Source of the DNA: DATAMF01 sp964472565
Lineage (GTDB): Bacteria; Chloroflexota; Anaerolineae; Aggregatilineales; Aggregatilineaceae
NCBI GenBank assembly: GCA_964472565.1
Contig: CAYYNB010000181.1
Coordinates: 1 to 11,876, forward strand
Length of the DNA: 11,876 nucleotides
Direction of reading: 5' to 3'
How positions within the stretch are numbered: the first letter of the stretch is position 1; every line of letters begins with the position of its first letter. Below the pieces are notes generated by a model, which was not told the DNA's origin, ran no database searches, and was given only the letters and a program-made list of their open reading frames with translations. Positions 6,058 to 11,876 of this stretch are shown here, piece by piece. The position numbers and the translations under genes are program-made.

Positions 6058-6621
6058 ATGAATAATAGATTTGAAGATGTTGCAATCAGAATTATGAGAT
6101 CGAATTGGCAACCGAGTTTTGAGCACGGTGGCTCTAACTGGTTGTTAATCACAGAATACTATCATCGTGCAGCCTTATGGGCGAAAGCTTTGCAGTGTGC
6201 CAGTGAATGGCCGTACTTTGATGTATCCTCAAAGGTAGCACCTAAATTCTCGATCGATGAAGAGACTGAAAAAAAGGTTGAGGATTTTCTAAGTGAACAC
6301 CATCTTGACGCTCACACAATGAAAATTCCCCTTTTAGGAGCACTTCGCTGGGCAGCTCTAAATAGCCAAGCTATACCTACATCCTTCAATTTACCAGACC
6401 CTTATGAACCAATGCTTCTGGCCTACGAACGTGGTTCTCTTGTCCAAATCGAACATTGCTTCGTCGACGTGGGAGGCTTCACCTTTTCTTTGAAACCCCT
6501 AAGCTACTATATCGAGAAAGAACCTCTACCAACTCTAAATCCGACTTGGCTAGATCAAGTCGATGAGTTAGCAAAGCAAAATATAGCAGCGTTTCGGGAA
6601 AAGTATAGAAAATTCTTTTGA
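6058..6621 (+). CDS. AT-rich orphan gene, uncharacterised (immunity-like?)
   Basis: 187-aa soluble protein without signal peptide or membrane segment. I do not recognise a named domain. Visible traits: an N-terminal helix with EDVAIRIMRSNW, a Trp-rich middle (NWLLITEYYHRAALWAKAL), a central block LPDPYEPMLLAYERGS followed by CFVDVGGFTF, and a basic C-terminal helix (NIAAFREKYRKFF). The DPYEPxxxxYERG block reminds me of small uncharacterised proteins found as immunity partners in polymorphic toxin loci, but this is a weak recollection. Base composition is plainly more AT-rich than both neighbours, and repeats at 5994-6040 and 6684-6730 flank it, pointing to acquisition as a unit. ATG 6058 is preferred over GTG 6025, which would read through the repeat. 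No strong Shine-Dalgarno is visible. Confidence 0.72.
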   Translation: MNNRFEDVAIRIMRSNWQPSFEHGGSNWLLITEYYHRAALWAKALQCASEWPYFDVSSKVAPKFSIDEETEKKVEDFLSEHHLDAHTMKIPLLGALRWAALNSQAIPTSFNLPDPYEPMLLAYERGSLVQIEHCFVDVGGFTFSLKPLSYYIEKEPLPTLNPTWLDQVDELAKQNIAAFREKYRKFF

Positions 6622-6679
6622 ATAGATAGACTGGAGAGATTATCTTAATCTTATTTGCTTGTCCGCCGTCGGATCGACT

Positions 6680-6730
6680 TGGACACGTCAATGGAGCCGT
6701 TTTAGCCTCCTGACGTGTCCAGAGATGCTG
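6680..6730. repeat. Imperfect stem-loop repeat, right copy
   Basis: Bases 6684-6730 are the second copy of the 47-bp repeat. Here the fold is strong: TGGACACGTCA (6680-6690) pairs over 11 bp with TGACGTGTCCA (6711-6721), and GGAG (6693-6696) with CTCC (6707-6710) extends the stem past a 2-nt bulge. It lies between the AT-rich gene and the GNAT gene. Confidence 0.7.
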
Positions 6731-6757
6731 GCCGTACCAATCAACGGAGTTAACCCT

Positions 6758-7267
6758 ATGCCCCTCCATATCCGCTTACTCGAACCATCCGACATCCCCG
6801 AAATCGTCGCCGCGTTTGAAGCCATCGGCTGGGACAAACCCACCGCCCTGTACGAACGCTATGTTGCCGAGCAGCAAAGCGGCGAACGGATCGTTTTTGT
6901 CGCGTTCTGGGATGGCGTCTTCGCCGGGTACAATACGCTTCACTGGGAATCCGAATATCCGCCTTTCCGCGAAGCGAACATTCCCGAAATTCAGGATTTT
7001 GTTGTCCTGCCCCCCTTTCGACGGCAGGGGATCGGCAGCCGCCTGATGGACGAATGCGAGCAGACCGCCGCCGCACGCAGTCCCATCGTCGGGATCGGCG
7101 TCGGCCTCCATGCCGGTTACGGGGCCGCCCAACGCATGTATACCCGGCGCGGTTATATCCTCGATGGGCGCGGCGTGATGTACAACGAGCAGCCGGTCCC
7201 GCCCGGCCAGCCAGTCCCGGTCGATGACAGCCTGAATCTGTTTTTCACCAGGCGGCTTCAGGATTAA
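6758..7267 (+). CDS. GNAT-family N-acetyltransferase
   Basis: 169-aa cytoplasmic acyl-CoA-dependent N-acetyltransferase. It starts with the first GNAT strand and loop (IRLLEPSDIPEIVAAF). A central strand EIQDFVVLPPFRRQGIG carries motif A, with the acetyl-CoA pyrophosphate loop RRQGIG at residues 88-93, followed by the helix SRLMDECEQTA. Motif B follows as GLHAGYGAAQRMYTRRGY, where AQRMYxxxGY is the usual C-terminal signature. The acceptor substrate cannot be told. ATG 6758 is supported by CGGAG 8 nt upstream; an ORF extension back to 6659 crosses the right repeat copy and is rejected. Composition matches the surrounding host genes, unlike the AT-rich gene before it. Confidence 0.9.
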   Translation: MPLHIRLLEPSDIPEIVAAFEAIGWDKPTALYERYVAEQQSGERIVFVAFWDGVFAGYNTLHWESEYPPFREANIPEIQDFVVLPPFRRQGIGSRLMDECEQTAAARSPIVGIGVGLHAGYGAAQRMYTRRGYILDGRGVMYNEQPVPPGQPVPVDDSLNLFFTRRLQD

Positions 7268-7319
7268 TGGTATCCTATAGAGATGCACTATCTACCCAAA
7301 CAAAGGAGCTACATACACC

Positions 7320-8786
7320 ATGCGGAAATGGGTTTGGCTGTTCGTCATCCTGACCATTATCTTGGGGGCGTGTGGTAAAGACGACGAAAAAAAGGACTCC
7401 GGCGCTCCCAAAGTTAATACACCGCCCAAAATCAAAAACTTTGACGAGTGGAAGCTGGTGGACACGCAAGATATGCAGGCTCCCATCGAAGAGACGATCC
7501 TGAAAGCCTATCCCCAGTATGCCCCGCCCGACGAGGCCAGCGCGGACGATTACGGCATTCGTCTCTCCTACCCGCTGACCCTTGCCCCCGATGGCGAACA
7601 GATCGTTTTTATGTTCGAAGGCGCTCAGCCCGATCAGGATTCCGGTTATTACCTGTGCCGCTACGTCATCGAATCGCAGGGCCTGGTCTGCCAGACCGTC
7701 AGCCGCGAATTTTTGAAGCTCTACAGCCAGGATGCCGACATCGCGTGGGCACCCGACGGCCAACGCTTCGCCCTCACCGCGCCCAAGCAGGGATTGATCT
7801 ACTACCGGGATGTTGATCTCTGGCTGGTGGATTATCCCTCGCTGGAAACCGCCAATCTGACCGATGACGGTTATAACGATAATCTTCGCCCCGGTGAAGA
7901 AGGCGCTGAACGGGCGCTGATCGACACCACCCCCATCTGGCGCGGCGGCGATCTCTATTTCATGCGTTTTAACTACCGCACAGCCGAAGAAGGCGGGATT
8001 GTGTGGGGCTGGTATCGTCTCAAGGAGGCGCAGGGCGAGCCGGAACAGGTCTTTGATCTCACGTCACTGATGCCCCGCGCCGATCTCGTCGTCACTGGCG
8101 AAACTGCCCTGACGCCCGATGGTAAACACCTGATCTGGTCACAGACTGACTACGGCGAGGATGAACCCTCGTGGGCCGTATATTCGCTCGATCTGGCCGC
8201 TGCCAAGCCGGAAACGATCCTCACGCTAGACGACCTGCGCCCCTTCCTGCCCGATTGGAGCAAGTTAGCCGCGCAACCCGAAAACTTTGTTTCCATCGCC
8301 CAACTGCCCGAAGTCCTGCATCTCAACGCCGGCGGATCGCACCTGTTGGTCAAGCTCTACAGTCCGATCTATACGGGAATGTATCCCGAAGTGCTCAACG
8401 TCATCGACGTGGAATTGAGCAGCGGCCAAATCACGCCGTTGATCAACTATTCGGACTATGCCGATCTGCAAGCCGTGTCGGACGCCATCGCTGAATCCGC
8501 CTTCATTCCCACCATGCTGATCCTCGCGCCCGATGCCCACTCGCTGTTTTATGTGGTCCGGCAGCGCTCCGGCGACACAACCCAATTTAACCTGCGTTCT
8601 ATCCCGCTTCCCTTCGCCGGAGAACCCGCCGAGATCGGCCCGATTCCCGAAGTCGAAGGGCTGGGCGAGAGCCTGAGTCGTATGCTGGGCGGCAGCGGCG
8701 GCGGTGGTACGTCCGTACCGCGCATCTGGCAGCCCACCGCCAATGGCCGCGTGCTGATTGGCACAACACTGCTGCAATTCGAGTGA
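7320..8786 (+). CDS. Beta-propeller lipoprotein (TolB/PD40-like)
   Basis: 488-aa predicted lipoprotein. The N-terminus is a type II signal peptide with lipobox LGAC at residues 15-18, so Cys18 would carry the lipid anchor; a charged linker rich in Asp and Lys (GKDDEKKDSG) follows. The rest shows propeller-type repeats: LAPDGEQIVFMFEG at about 88-101, WAPDGQRFALT at 143-153, LTPDGKHLIWSQ at 264-275, and LAPDAHSLFYVV later. A glycine-rich stretch (GGSGGGG) lies near the C-terminus. Function is unknown; it presumably binds something at the outer cell face. Shine-Dalgarno AAAGGAG lies 11 nt before ATG 7320. It resembles the propeller protein at 4469-5923 in size and type, but I see no strong sequence identity between them. 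Confidence 0.85.
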   Translation: MRKWVWLFVILTIILGACGKDDEKKDSGAPKVNTPPKIKNFDEWKLVDTQDMQAPIEETILKAYPQYAPPDEASADDYGIRLSYPLTLAPDGEQIVFMFEGAQPDQDSGYYLCRYVIESQGLVCQTVSREFLKLYSQDADIAWAPDGQRFALTAPKQGLIYYRDVDLWLVDYPSLETANLTDDGYNDNLRPGEEGAERALIDTTPIWRGGDLYFMRFNYRTAEEGGIVWGWYRLKEAQGEPEQVFDLTSLMPRADLVVTGETALTPDGKHLIWSQTDYGEDEPSWAVYSLDLAAAKPETILTLDDLRPFLPDWSKLAAQPENFVSIAQLPEVLHLNAGGSHLLVKLYSPIYTGMYPEVLNVIDVELSSGQITPLINYSDYADLQAVSDAIAESAFIPTMLILAPDAHSLFYVVRQRSGDTTQFNLRSIPLPFAGEPAEIGPIPEVEGLGESLSRMLGGSGGGGTSVPRIWQPTANGRVLIGTTLLQFE

Positions 8787-8908
8787 GTCTCAGCTCCATC
8801 CATTCGACAGGTTTTAATGGGATATAAGAAATGAATGGCTCCTGTGGGATAGAATTGGAAGTGACTATCTGGTAAGGTGGAATTTTTAGGGCACCGCCAG
8901 TGCGGCGT

Positions 8909-9079
8909 ATGCTGCGGAAGAAACTATTTTTAGAGCTTGCCAGTGAATTAATGCCGTGTGCATCTTGTGGGGGAGATACAGGACTAGACGGAGTGATTGG
9001 AGAATTCGCACATGATATGAATACTACTCACGGGCTACAAGTTGAGATGCTCATATATCATTTGAAAGGAGGAAGTTAA
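8909..9079 (+). pseudogene. Short ORF resembling the C-terminal end of a deaminase-fold toxin
   Basis: 56-aa ORF beginning MLRKKLFLELASELMPCASC and ending LIYHLKGGS. The block SELMPCASC followed by GVIGEF and a final strand (LQVEMLIYH) matches the zinc-site motif 2 (PCxxC) and the next helix of cytidine-deaminase-fold polymorphic toxins, in which SExxPCxSC and VIxQF are common. The preceding zinc-ligand motif (HAE or CAE) is missing, so the fragment cannot be an active deaminase. Another frame just upstream reads GTASAAYAAEE, which would suit the helix region before it, suggesting a frameshift or internal deletion. There is no Shine-Dalgarno at ATG 8909. The stop overlaps the ribosome binding region of the SUKH-like immunity gene, the usual toxin-immunity order. 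It could also be an unrelated small gene. Confidence 0.45.
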
Positions 9080-9083
9080 AAAA

Positions 9084-10172
9084 GTGTTCAAACCGCTATC
9101 AGTTGATCAAAGAGTGAGAAAATTTGAAAGATCGATACCTTCTCATTTGGTTGAGGGAGGGCGGAAAGGTTGTACAGCGAAAGAGCTTGAAGAACTAAGG
9201 GAAGCTCAGAATGTTGAGTGTCTCCCTGAGGTATATCGTCAGTTTATGCTTTTGATGGGGAAGCAAGGGATTGCACGAATCCTAAGAACAATTGCTACCT
9301 GTCAAGACTTAATTACTGAGGCTTCAAAGGAAAAACTTATCCAAGAACTTGATATGATGGGAATGAGATATCCCCGTGACATCTTCGTTTTTGCGGAAGA
9401 TGGGGAGCATTATATGTTTTTTCGTACAAAGAAATGTCAAGATGATCCAAGCGTCTACGGATTCTGGTACGAAGGCTATTTTCACAAATTGGCCGATTCT
9501 ATTACTGACTATTTTATTCAAACAGTAAGAGAATCTAATCAAATTCGAGAGAATGCATTAGCTAAGAAAATCAATGAAGTTGATTTTTACTATGATCCAG
9601 TCATTGATGATTTTTATGGAGTTCTTCCGTTTGCTTATGATCTTCCTCTGCCGATTGAGAGAATAATAGAAAAACTGAACTCTAGGTATGGAAATAAATT
9701 AGAAGGTTGTACAGCGAAAGAGCTTGAAGAACTAAGGGAAACTCAAAATGTTGGGCGTCTTCCTGAAGTATATCGTCAGTTTATGCTTTTGATGGGGAAG
9801 CAAGGGATCGGAGAAGTGTTGGGAGCATTTGGAGAATTTACAGTTCAACAAGCTAGCGAATTTAAACGAAACCTCATTATGAAACTAGATAGAGTTAAGG
9901 TTTTGTATCCTAACGATATATTTGTATTTTTTGAGGGATATCGTCAGGATCGGTTTTATTTCTTCCGAACAAAAGATGAAGGCGAAAAAGACCCTATAAT
10001 TTATTGTTACTTCGATGGTAGTGATTATTTCATAAAAATGTCTGATACTTTATCTCAATTTATTCTTCAAGAACTTGATCCTAGCGAATACAGGCGAAAA
10101 AAAAGATGGACAAAAAGGCAAGAAGAAATTTTTGTATACAATCCCCAAGAGGCACAAATGATATCTGGTTGA
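9084..10172 (+). CDS. Tandem SMI1/KNR4 (SUKH)-like immunity protein
   Basis: 362-aa cytoplasmic protein made of two similar units with a period of 179 residues. Unit 1 shows CTAKELEELREAQ, LPEVYRQFMLLMG (about 49-61), DIFVFAEDGEHYMFFRT and GYFHKLADSITDYF. Unit 2 shows CTAKELEELRETQ, LPEVYRQFMLLMG, DIFVFFEG with RFYFFRT, and YFIKMSDTLSQFI. The helix LPxxYxxFL, the strand pair xFVFxxxxxxxFFRT and the final KxADSxxxF helix are hallmarks of SUKH proteins, which in bacteria mostly neutralise polymorphic toxins by direct binding. The start is GTG 9084, with AAAGGAGG 11 nt upstream; no better ATG exists before unit 1. It is AT-rich compared with neighbours and sits behind a deaminase-like fragment. 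Its original toxin is thus probably lost or broken here. Confidence 0.78.
   Translation: MFKPLSVDQRVRKFERSIPSHLVEGGRKGCTAKELEELREAQNVECLPEVYRQFMLLMGKQGIARILRTIATCQDLITEASKEKLIQELDMMGMRYPRDIFVFAEDGEHYMFFRTKKCQDDPSVYGFWYEGYFHKLADSITDYFIQTVRESNQIRENALAKKINEVDFYYDPVIDDFYGVLPFAYDLPLPIERIIEKLNSRYGNKLEGCTAKELEELRETQNVGRLPEVYRQFMLLMGKQGIGEVLGAFGEFTVQQASEFKRNLIMKLDRVKVLYPNDIFVFFEGYRQDRFYFFRTKDEGEKDPIIYCYFDGSDYFIKMSDTLSQFILQELDPSEYRRKKRWTKRQEEIFVYNPQEAQMISG
9166..9273 (+). repeat. 108-bp near-identical block in SUKH unit 1
   Basis: Matches 9703-9810 at 101 of 108 positions, offset 537 bp (179 codons, in frame). It encodes the N-terminal helices of unit 1. The flanking sequence of the two units has diverged strongly. 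Confidence 0.9.
9703..9810 (+). repeat. 108-bp near-identical block in SUKH unit 2
   Basis: Second copy of the 9166-9273 block. Of the seven differences, most are third-position or conservative, and identity stops abruptly at the end of the codons for GKQGI. Confidence 0.9.
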
Positions 10173-10214
10173 GGCGTGGTTATAAATCATCAAGTGGCCT
10201 TCAGGAGGGGTTTG

Positions 10215-10316
10215 ATGCCACGCCTGTACCGTTTCATAATTAGTGGGACAAAAAGGGATGCTAAAATCGGAATGCCTTTTACGGGAGATTTGGAATTAAC
10301 CCAAATACTCTCTTGA
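10215..10316 (+). CDS. Possible 33-aa small protein
   Basis: ATG 10215 is preceded by AGGAGGGG with a spacing of about 6 nt, the strongest Shine-Dalgarno in this part of the window. The peptide is MPRLYRFIISGTKRDAKIG followed by MPFTGDLELTQILS. It is basic at the N-terminus, has no membrane segment and resembles nothing I know. It may be a small gene of the AT-rich island, a truncated gene remnant, or chance. The stop overlaps a -35-like TTGACT in front of the aldo/keto reductase. Confidence 0.3.
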   Translation: MPRLYRFIISGTKRDAKIGMPFTGDLELTQILS

Positions 10317-10343
10317 CTTTGAGCGCACTCGAAGTTGTAGACT
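10313..10343 (+). promoter_or_regulatory. Possible promoter of the aldo/keto reductase gene
   Basis: TTGACT (10313-10318, five of six matches to the -35 box) and TAGACT (10338-10343, four of six to the -10) with a 19-bp spacer. TAAAAT at 10356-10361 is an alternative -10. Either would leave a short 5' leader before ATG 10382. Confidence 0.35.
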
Positions 10344-10381
10344 ACCCACAGTGCATAAAATCTGGGAAAAGGAACAACATC

Positions 10382-11398
10382 ATGCAAAAAGTAGCGCTCG
10401 CCAACACCGGTGAATCCGTTAGCCAATTCTGTCTCGGCACGATGTTGATGGGCAGCACCATCGACCAAACCACCTCATATCAGATGTTAGATTATTTTGT
10501 TGATCGCGGCGGCGATTTTATCGACACGGCGAACTGCTATGCGTGGTGGATGGGCAAGGGCGAGTTTGTGGGCGATGAGAGCGAAATGTTGCTCGGTCAG
10601 TGGATGAAAGAGCGCGGCAATCGGGACAAAATCTTTCTGGCGACCAAAGTCGGCGCACGCATTGATAACCCGCAAGCGCTGCGCGATGCCCACGGCAACG
10701 TGTACTGGGATCGCGTTCTCCAGGCTTACCAGGGATTAGCCGCCCCCACCATCCGGCAGAACGTGGAAGGCAGCCTCCGCCGTCTGCAAACCGACGTCAT
10801 TGATCTCTACTATGCTCACATCGATGATCGCTCCATACCGCTCGAAGAAACACTCGGCGCACTGAACGATCTGGTGCAGGCGGGCAAAGTGCGTTATATC
10901 GCCTGTAGCAATCTGCACACATGGCGTCTGGAACGCGCCCTGAATATCAGCGCCGCCCACGGTTGGGCCGCTTATGTCGCTGCCCAGCAGGAATATTCTT
11001 ATCTCCGGCCCAAAGCAGGAGCCAATCTCGGCATCTCCGTACACATCGACGACGAAATGCTTGATTATTTCCGCTCCAATAACAATGTGGCCCTGGTCGC
11101 CTATTCGCCGCTGCTCAAAGGTATCTACGACGACGCCGAGAAGCGCGCGAACTACTATAACTGGCCTCTCTACAACACCGACGATTCGCGGGTGCGGCTC
11201 GAGGTGCTGTCATCCATGGCCCAGGAATTAGGCGTGAGCAACAGCCAACTTGTTTTGGCGTGGATGCTCCATCATGATCCGCGCGTCATTCCGATCGTCG
11301 CCGCCAGCCGCATGGAACAATTCGAGCACAACCTGGGCGCGCTCACTATCCATCTGACTACCGACCAGATGACCAGACTCAACGACGCTTCTGTTTAA
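10382..11398 (+). CDS. Aldo/keto reductase
   Basis: 338-aa cytoplasmic NAD(P)H-dependent oxidoreductase with a TIM-barrel fold. The AKR catalytic tetrad is complete: Asp48 and Tyr53 in FIDTANCY, Lys89 in FLATKVG, and His146 in DLYYAHIDD. The conserved cofactor-side sequence VRYIACSNLHTWRLERAL and the C-terminal SQLVLAWMLHHDPRVIPI, with ASRMEQFEHNLGAL near the nucleotide-binding end, are also present. The family reduces aldehydes and ketones, often sugar-derived; the substrate is unknown. YxxHxDD and the long loop at residues 92-122 suggest a YajO/Tas-type member. ATG 10382 has AAAAGGA 8 nt upstream; the in-frame extension to 10313 overlaps the promoter-like boxes. Composition is host-like. 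It ends immediately before a long inverted repeat. Confidence 0.93.
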   Translation: MQKVALANTGESVSQFCLGTMLMGSTIDQTTSYQMLDYFVDRGGDFIDTANCYAWWMGKGEFVGDESEMLLGQWMKERGNRDKIFLATKVGARIDNPQALRDAHGNVYWDRVLQAYQGLAAPTIRQNVEGSLRRLQTDVIDLYYAHIDDRSIPLEETLGALNDLVQAGKVRYIACSNLHTWRLERALNISAAHGWAAYVAAQQEYSYLRPKAGANLGISVHIDDEMLDYFRSNNNVALVAYSPLLKGIYDDAEKRANYYNWPLYNTDDSRVRLEVLSSMAQELGVSNSQLVLAWMLHHDPRVIPIVAASRMEQFEHNLGALTIHLTTDQMTRLNDASV

Positions 11399-11410
11399 TT
11401 TTGGTCTGGA

Positions 11411-11508
11411 GGGCATTTGAAAATTCAGATTCTGAGGGAAATCTCATGCCAGTTTGGGAATCAATCTGTCTGAATCTTTCCCTCAAATCAGGCAATATTC
11501 AAATGCCC
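11411..11508. repeat. 98-bp imperfect inverted repeat after the aldo/keto reductase
   Basis: The outer arms GGGCATTTGAA (11411-11421) and TTCAAATGCCC (11498-11508) are perfect over 11 bp. Inner arms TGAGGGAAA (11433-11441) and TTTCCCTCA (11477-11485) add 9 bp. ATTCAGA (11423-11429) and TCTGAAT (11469-11475) offer a competing pairing. It begins 13 bp after the stop codon and is not followed by a T-run. It may be a structured 3' end or a small palindromic mobile repeat. Confidence 0.65.
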
Positions 11509-11512
11509 GCTA

Positions 11513-11538
11513 GGGGCGCGGCTTGCTGCGCCCGTTTT
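11513..11538 (+). terminator. Terminator-like hairpin after the aldo/keto reductase
   Basis: GGGCGC (11514-11519) and GCGCCC (11528-11533) form a 6-bp stem with an 8-nt loop, followed by GTTTT. The sequence is closely related to 11764-11785, so it also belongs to a small repeat family. Confidence 0.5.
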
Positions 11539-11562
11539 GTATCCTTCCCATTATTAACCATC

Positions 11563-11587
11563 CAAGTTAGTCGATCAAGTTAGTCAT
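11563..11587. repeat. Short tandem repeat, two 13-bp units
   Basis: CAAGTTAGTC occurs at 11563-11572 and 11576-11585 with a 13-bp period. It may be a chance duplication or a pair of protein-binding sites. The rest of 11399-11876 shows no credible gene on either strand. Confidence 0.4.
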
Positions 11588-11714
11588 CCGATGGTGATGA
11601 CAATCCAGAACATTCGTGCTATCCTATACACAAGAGCGGTTGTACTTTTAAAAACTCATAACTCACTACTTCTGACTCAAGGCTAATCATTTGAGACACG
11701 GACCGACACATGCC

Positions 11715-11740
11715 CGTAGGGGCGATTCACGAATCGCCCC
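11715..11740. repeat. Dispersed palindromic repeat, copy 2
   Basis: After CGTA, the arm GGGGCGATTC (11719-11728) pairs perfectly with GAATCGCCCC (11731-11740) around AC. Compared with 2892-2917 one base pair is changed from A-T to G-C on both arms. Confidence 0.75.
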
Positions 11741-11763
11741 GCGCTCAATGCCCGCCATGGGTC

Positions 11764-11785
11764 GGGGCGTCGGCTTGCCGCGCCC
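11764..11785. repeat. GC-rich hairpin repeat related to 11513-11533
   Basis: GGGGCG, a T, then CGGCTTGCCGCGCCC, differing from 11513-11533 by one inserted base and one substitution. The stem GGGCG/CGCCC is retained. Confidence 0.5.
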
Positions 11786-11789
11786 TGCC

Positions 11790-11819
11790 CCTCCTTTCTC
11801 CGCGTGCGGGGAAAGGAGG
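11790..11819. repeat. 13-bp stem, 4-nt loop hairpin
   Basis: CCTCCTTTC (11790-11798) pairs with GAAAGGAGG (11811-11819); one T-G wobble and CCG/CGG extend the stem to a CGTG loop. It is followed by TTGGGAGGATAGGGGTGA, echoing the hairpin plus AGGGGTGA order at 2849-2887. Confidence 0.6.
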
Positions 11820-11876
11820 TTGGGAGGATAGGGGTGAACCGCATACCGCCTGTTTTCCCCTCATCCCTGATTTGTG

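Noticed and set aside
6680..6730. Stem-loop considered as an integron attC site
   Set aside because: The fold and cassette-like context are suggestive, but the required core sites (GTTRRRY and its complement RYYYAAC) are absent and no integrase is in view.
6776..7288. 170-codon minus-strand frame opposite the GNAT gene
   Set aside because: The plus strand carries a full GNAT domain with ribosome site; the antisense frame shows no motif.
8265..8777. 170-codon minus-strand frame opposite the lipoprotein
   Set aside because: It is antisense to a gene with a clear lipobox and propeller motifs and lacks a start signal.
10172..10225. AGGCGTGG/CCACGCCT inverted repeat after the SUKH gene as terminator
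   Set aside because: The loop is 38 nt and no T-run follows, so it is too weak to call.
11401..11583. 60-codon plus frame after the aldo/keto reductase
   Set aside because: It runs across the long inverted repeat and the next hairpin and has no ribosome site.

Overview
The window looks like a chromosomal segment of a bacterium with moderately high GC, most likely a Chloroflexota (Anaerolineae-like) genome. This is inferred from style: secreted or lipid-anchored beta-propeller proteins of unknown function, a ferredoxin-type nitroreductase, a DUF5680-like protein, and GC-rich palindromic repeats in the intergenic gaps. No rRNA or marker gene confirms it. There is no tRNA, rRNA, CRISPR array or intact insertion sequence.

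Left part (1-4400). A 5'-partial ABC-F ATPase gene on the minus strand runs off the left edge. Its 250-bp leader is the most intricate regulatory region here. It holds a good sigma-70 promoter whose expected start point falls on the ATG of a 33-codon leader ORF. Behind the ORF lies an intrinsic terminator before the ABC-F ribosome binding site. This is the layout of translation-coupled attenuation, as known for antibiotic-responsive ABC-F and erm genes. On the plus strand follow a secreted LolA/LppX-like protein and a small DUF5680-like protein. A 4Fe-4S/nitroreductase flavoprotein (minus) is divergent from a MarR regulator (plus), with two tandem 19-bp operator-like dyads between them.

Middle (4400-8800). 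Two exported beta-propeller (TolB/PD40-like) proteins, one with a type I signal peptide and one a lipoprotein, flank a GNAT acetyltransferase and an AT-rich orphan gene. The orphan gene lies between two copies of an imperfect 47-bp stem-loop repeat and looks like a later insertion.

Right part (8800-10320). A second AT-rich island carries a short ORF resembling the broken C-terminal end of a deaminase-fold polymorphic toxin (PCxxC plus VIxEF-type motif). Next to it is an immunity-type protein built from two SMI1/KNR4 (SUKH)-like domains. Their N-terminal 108 bp are almost identical while the rest has diverged. This reads as the decayed tip of a toxin with its immunity gene retained. A 33-codon ORF with a strong Shine-Dalgarno follows.

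Right end (10320-11876). An aldo/keto reductase with a complete catalytic tetrad is followed by about 480 bp without a credible gene. That stretch contains a long inverted repeat, a terminator-like hairpin and several palindromic repeats, one of which also occurs at 2892-2917 with a compensatory base-pair change.
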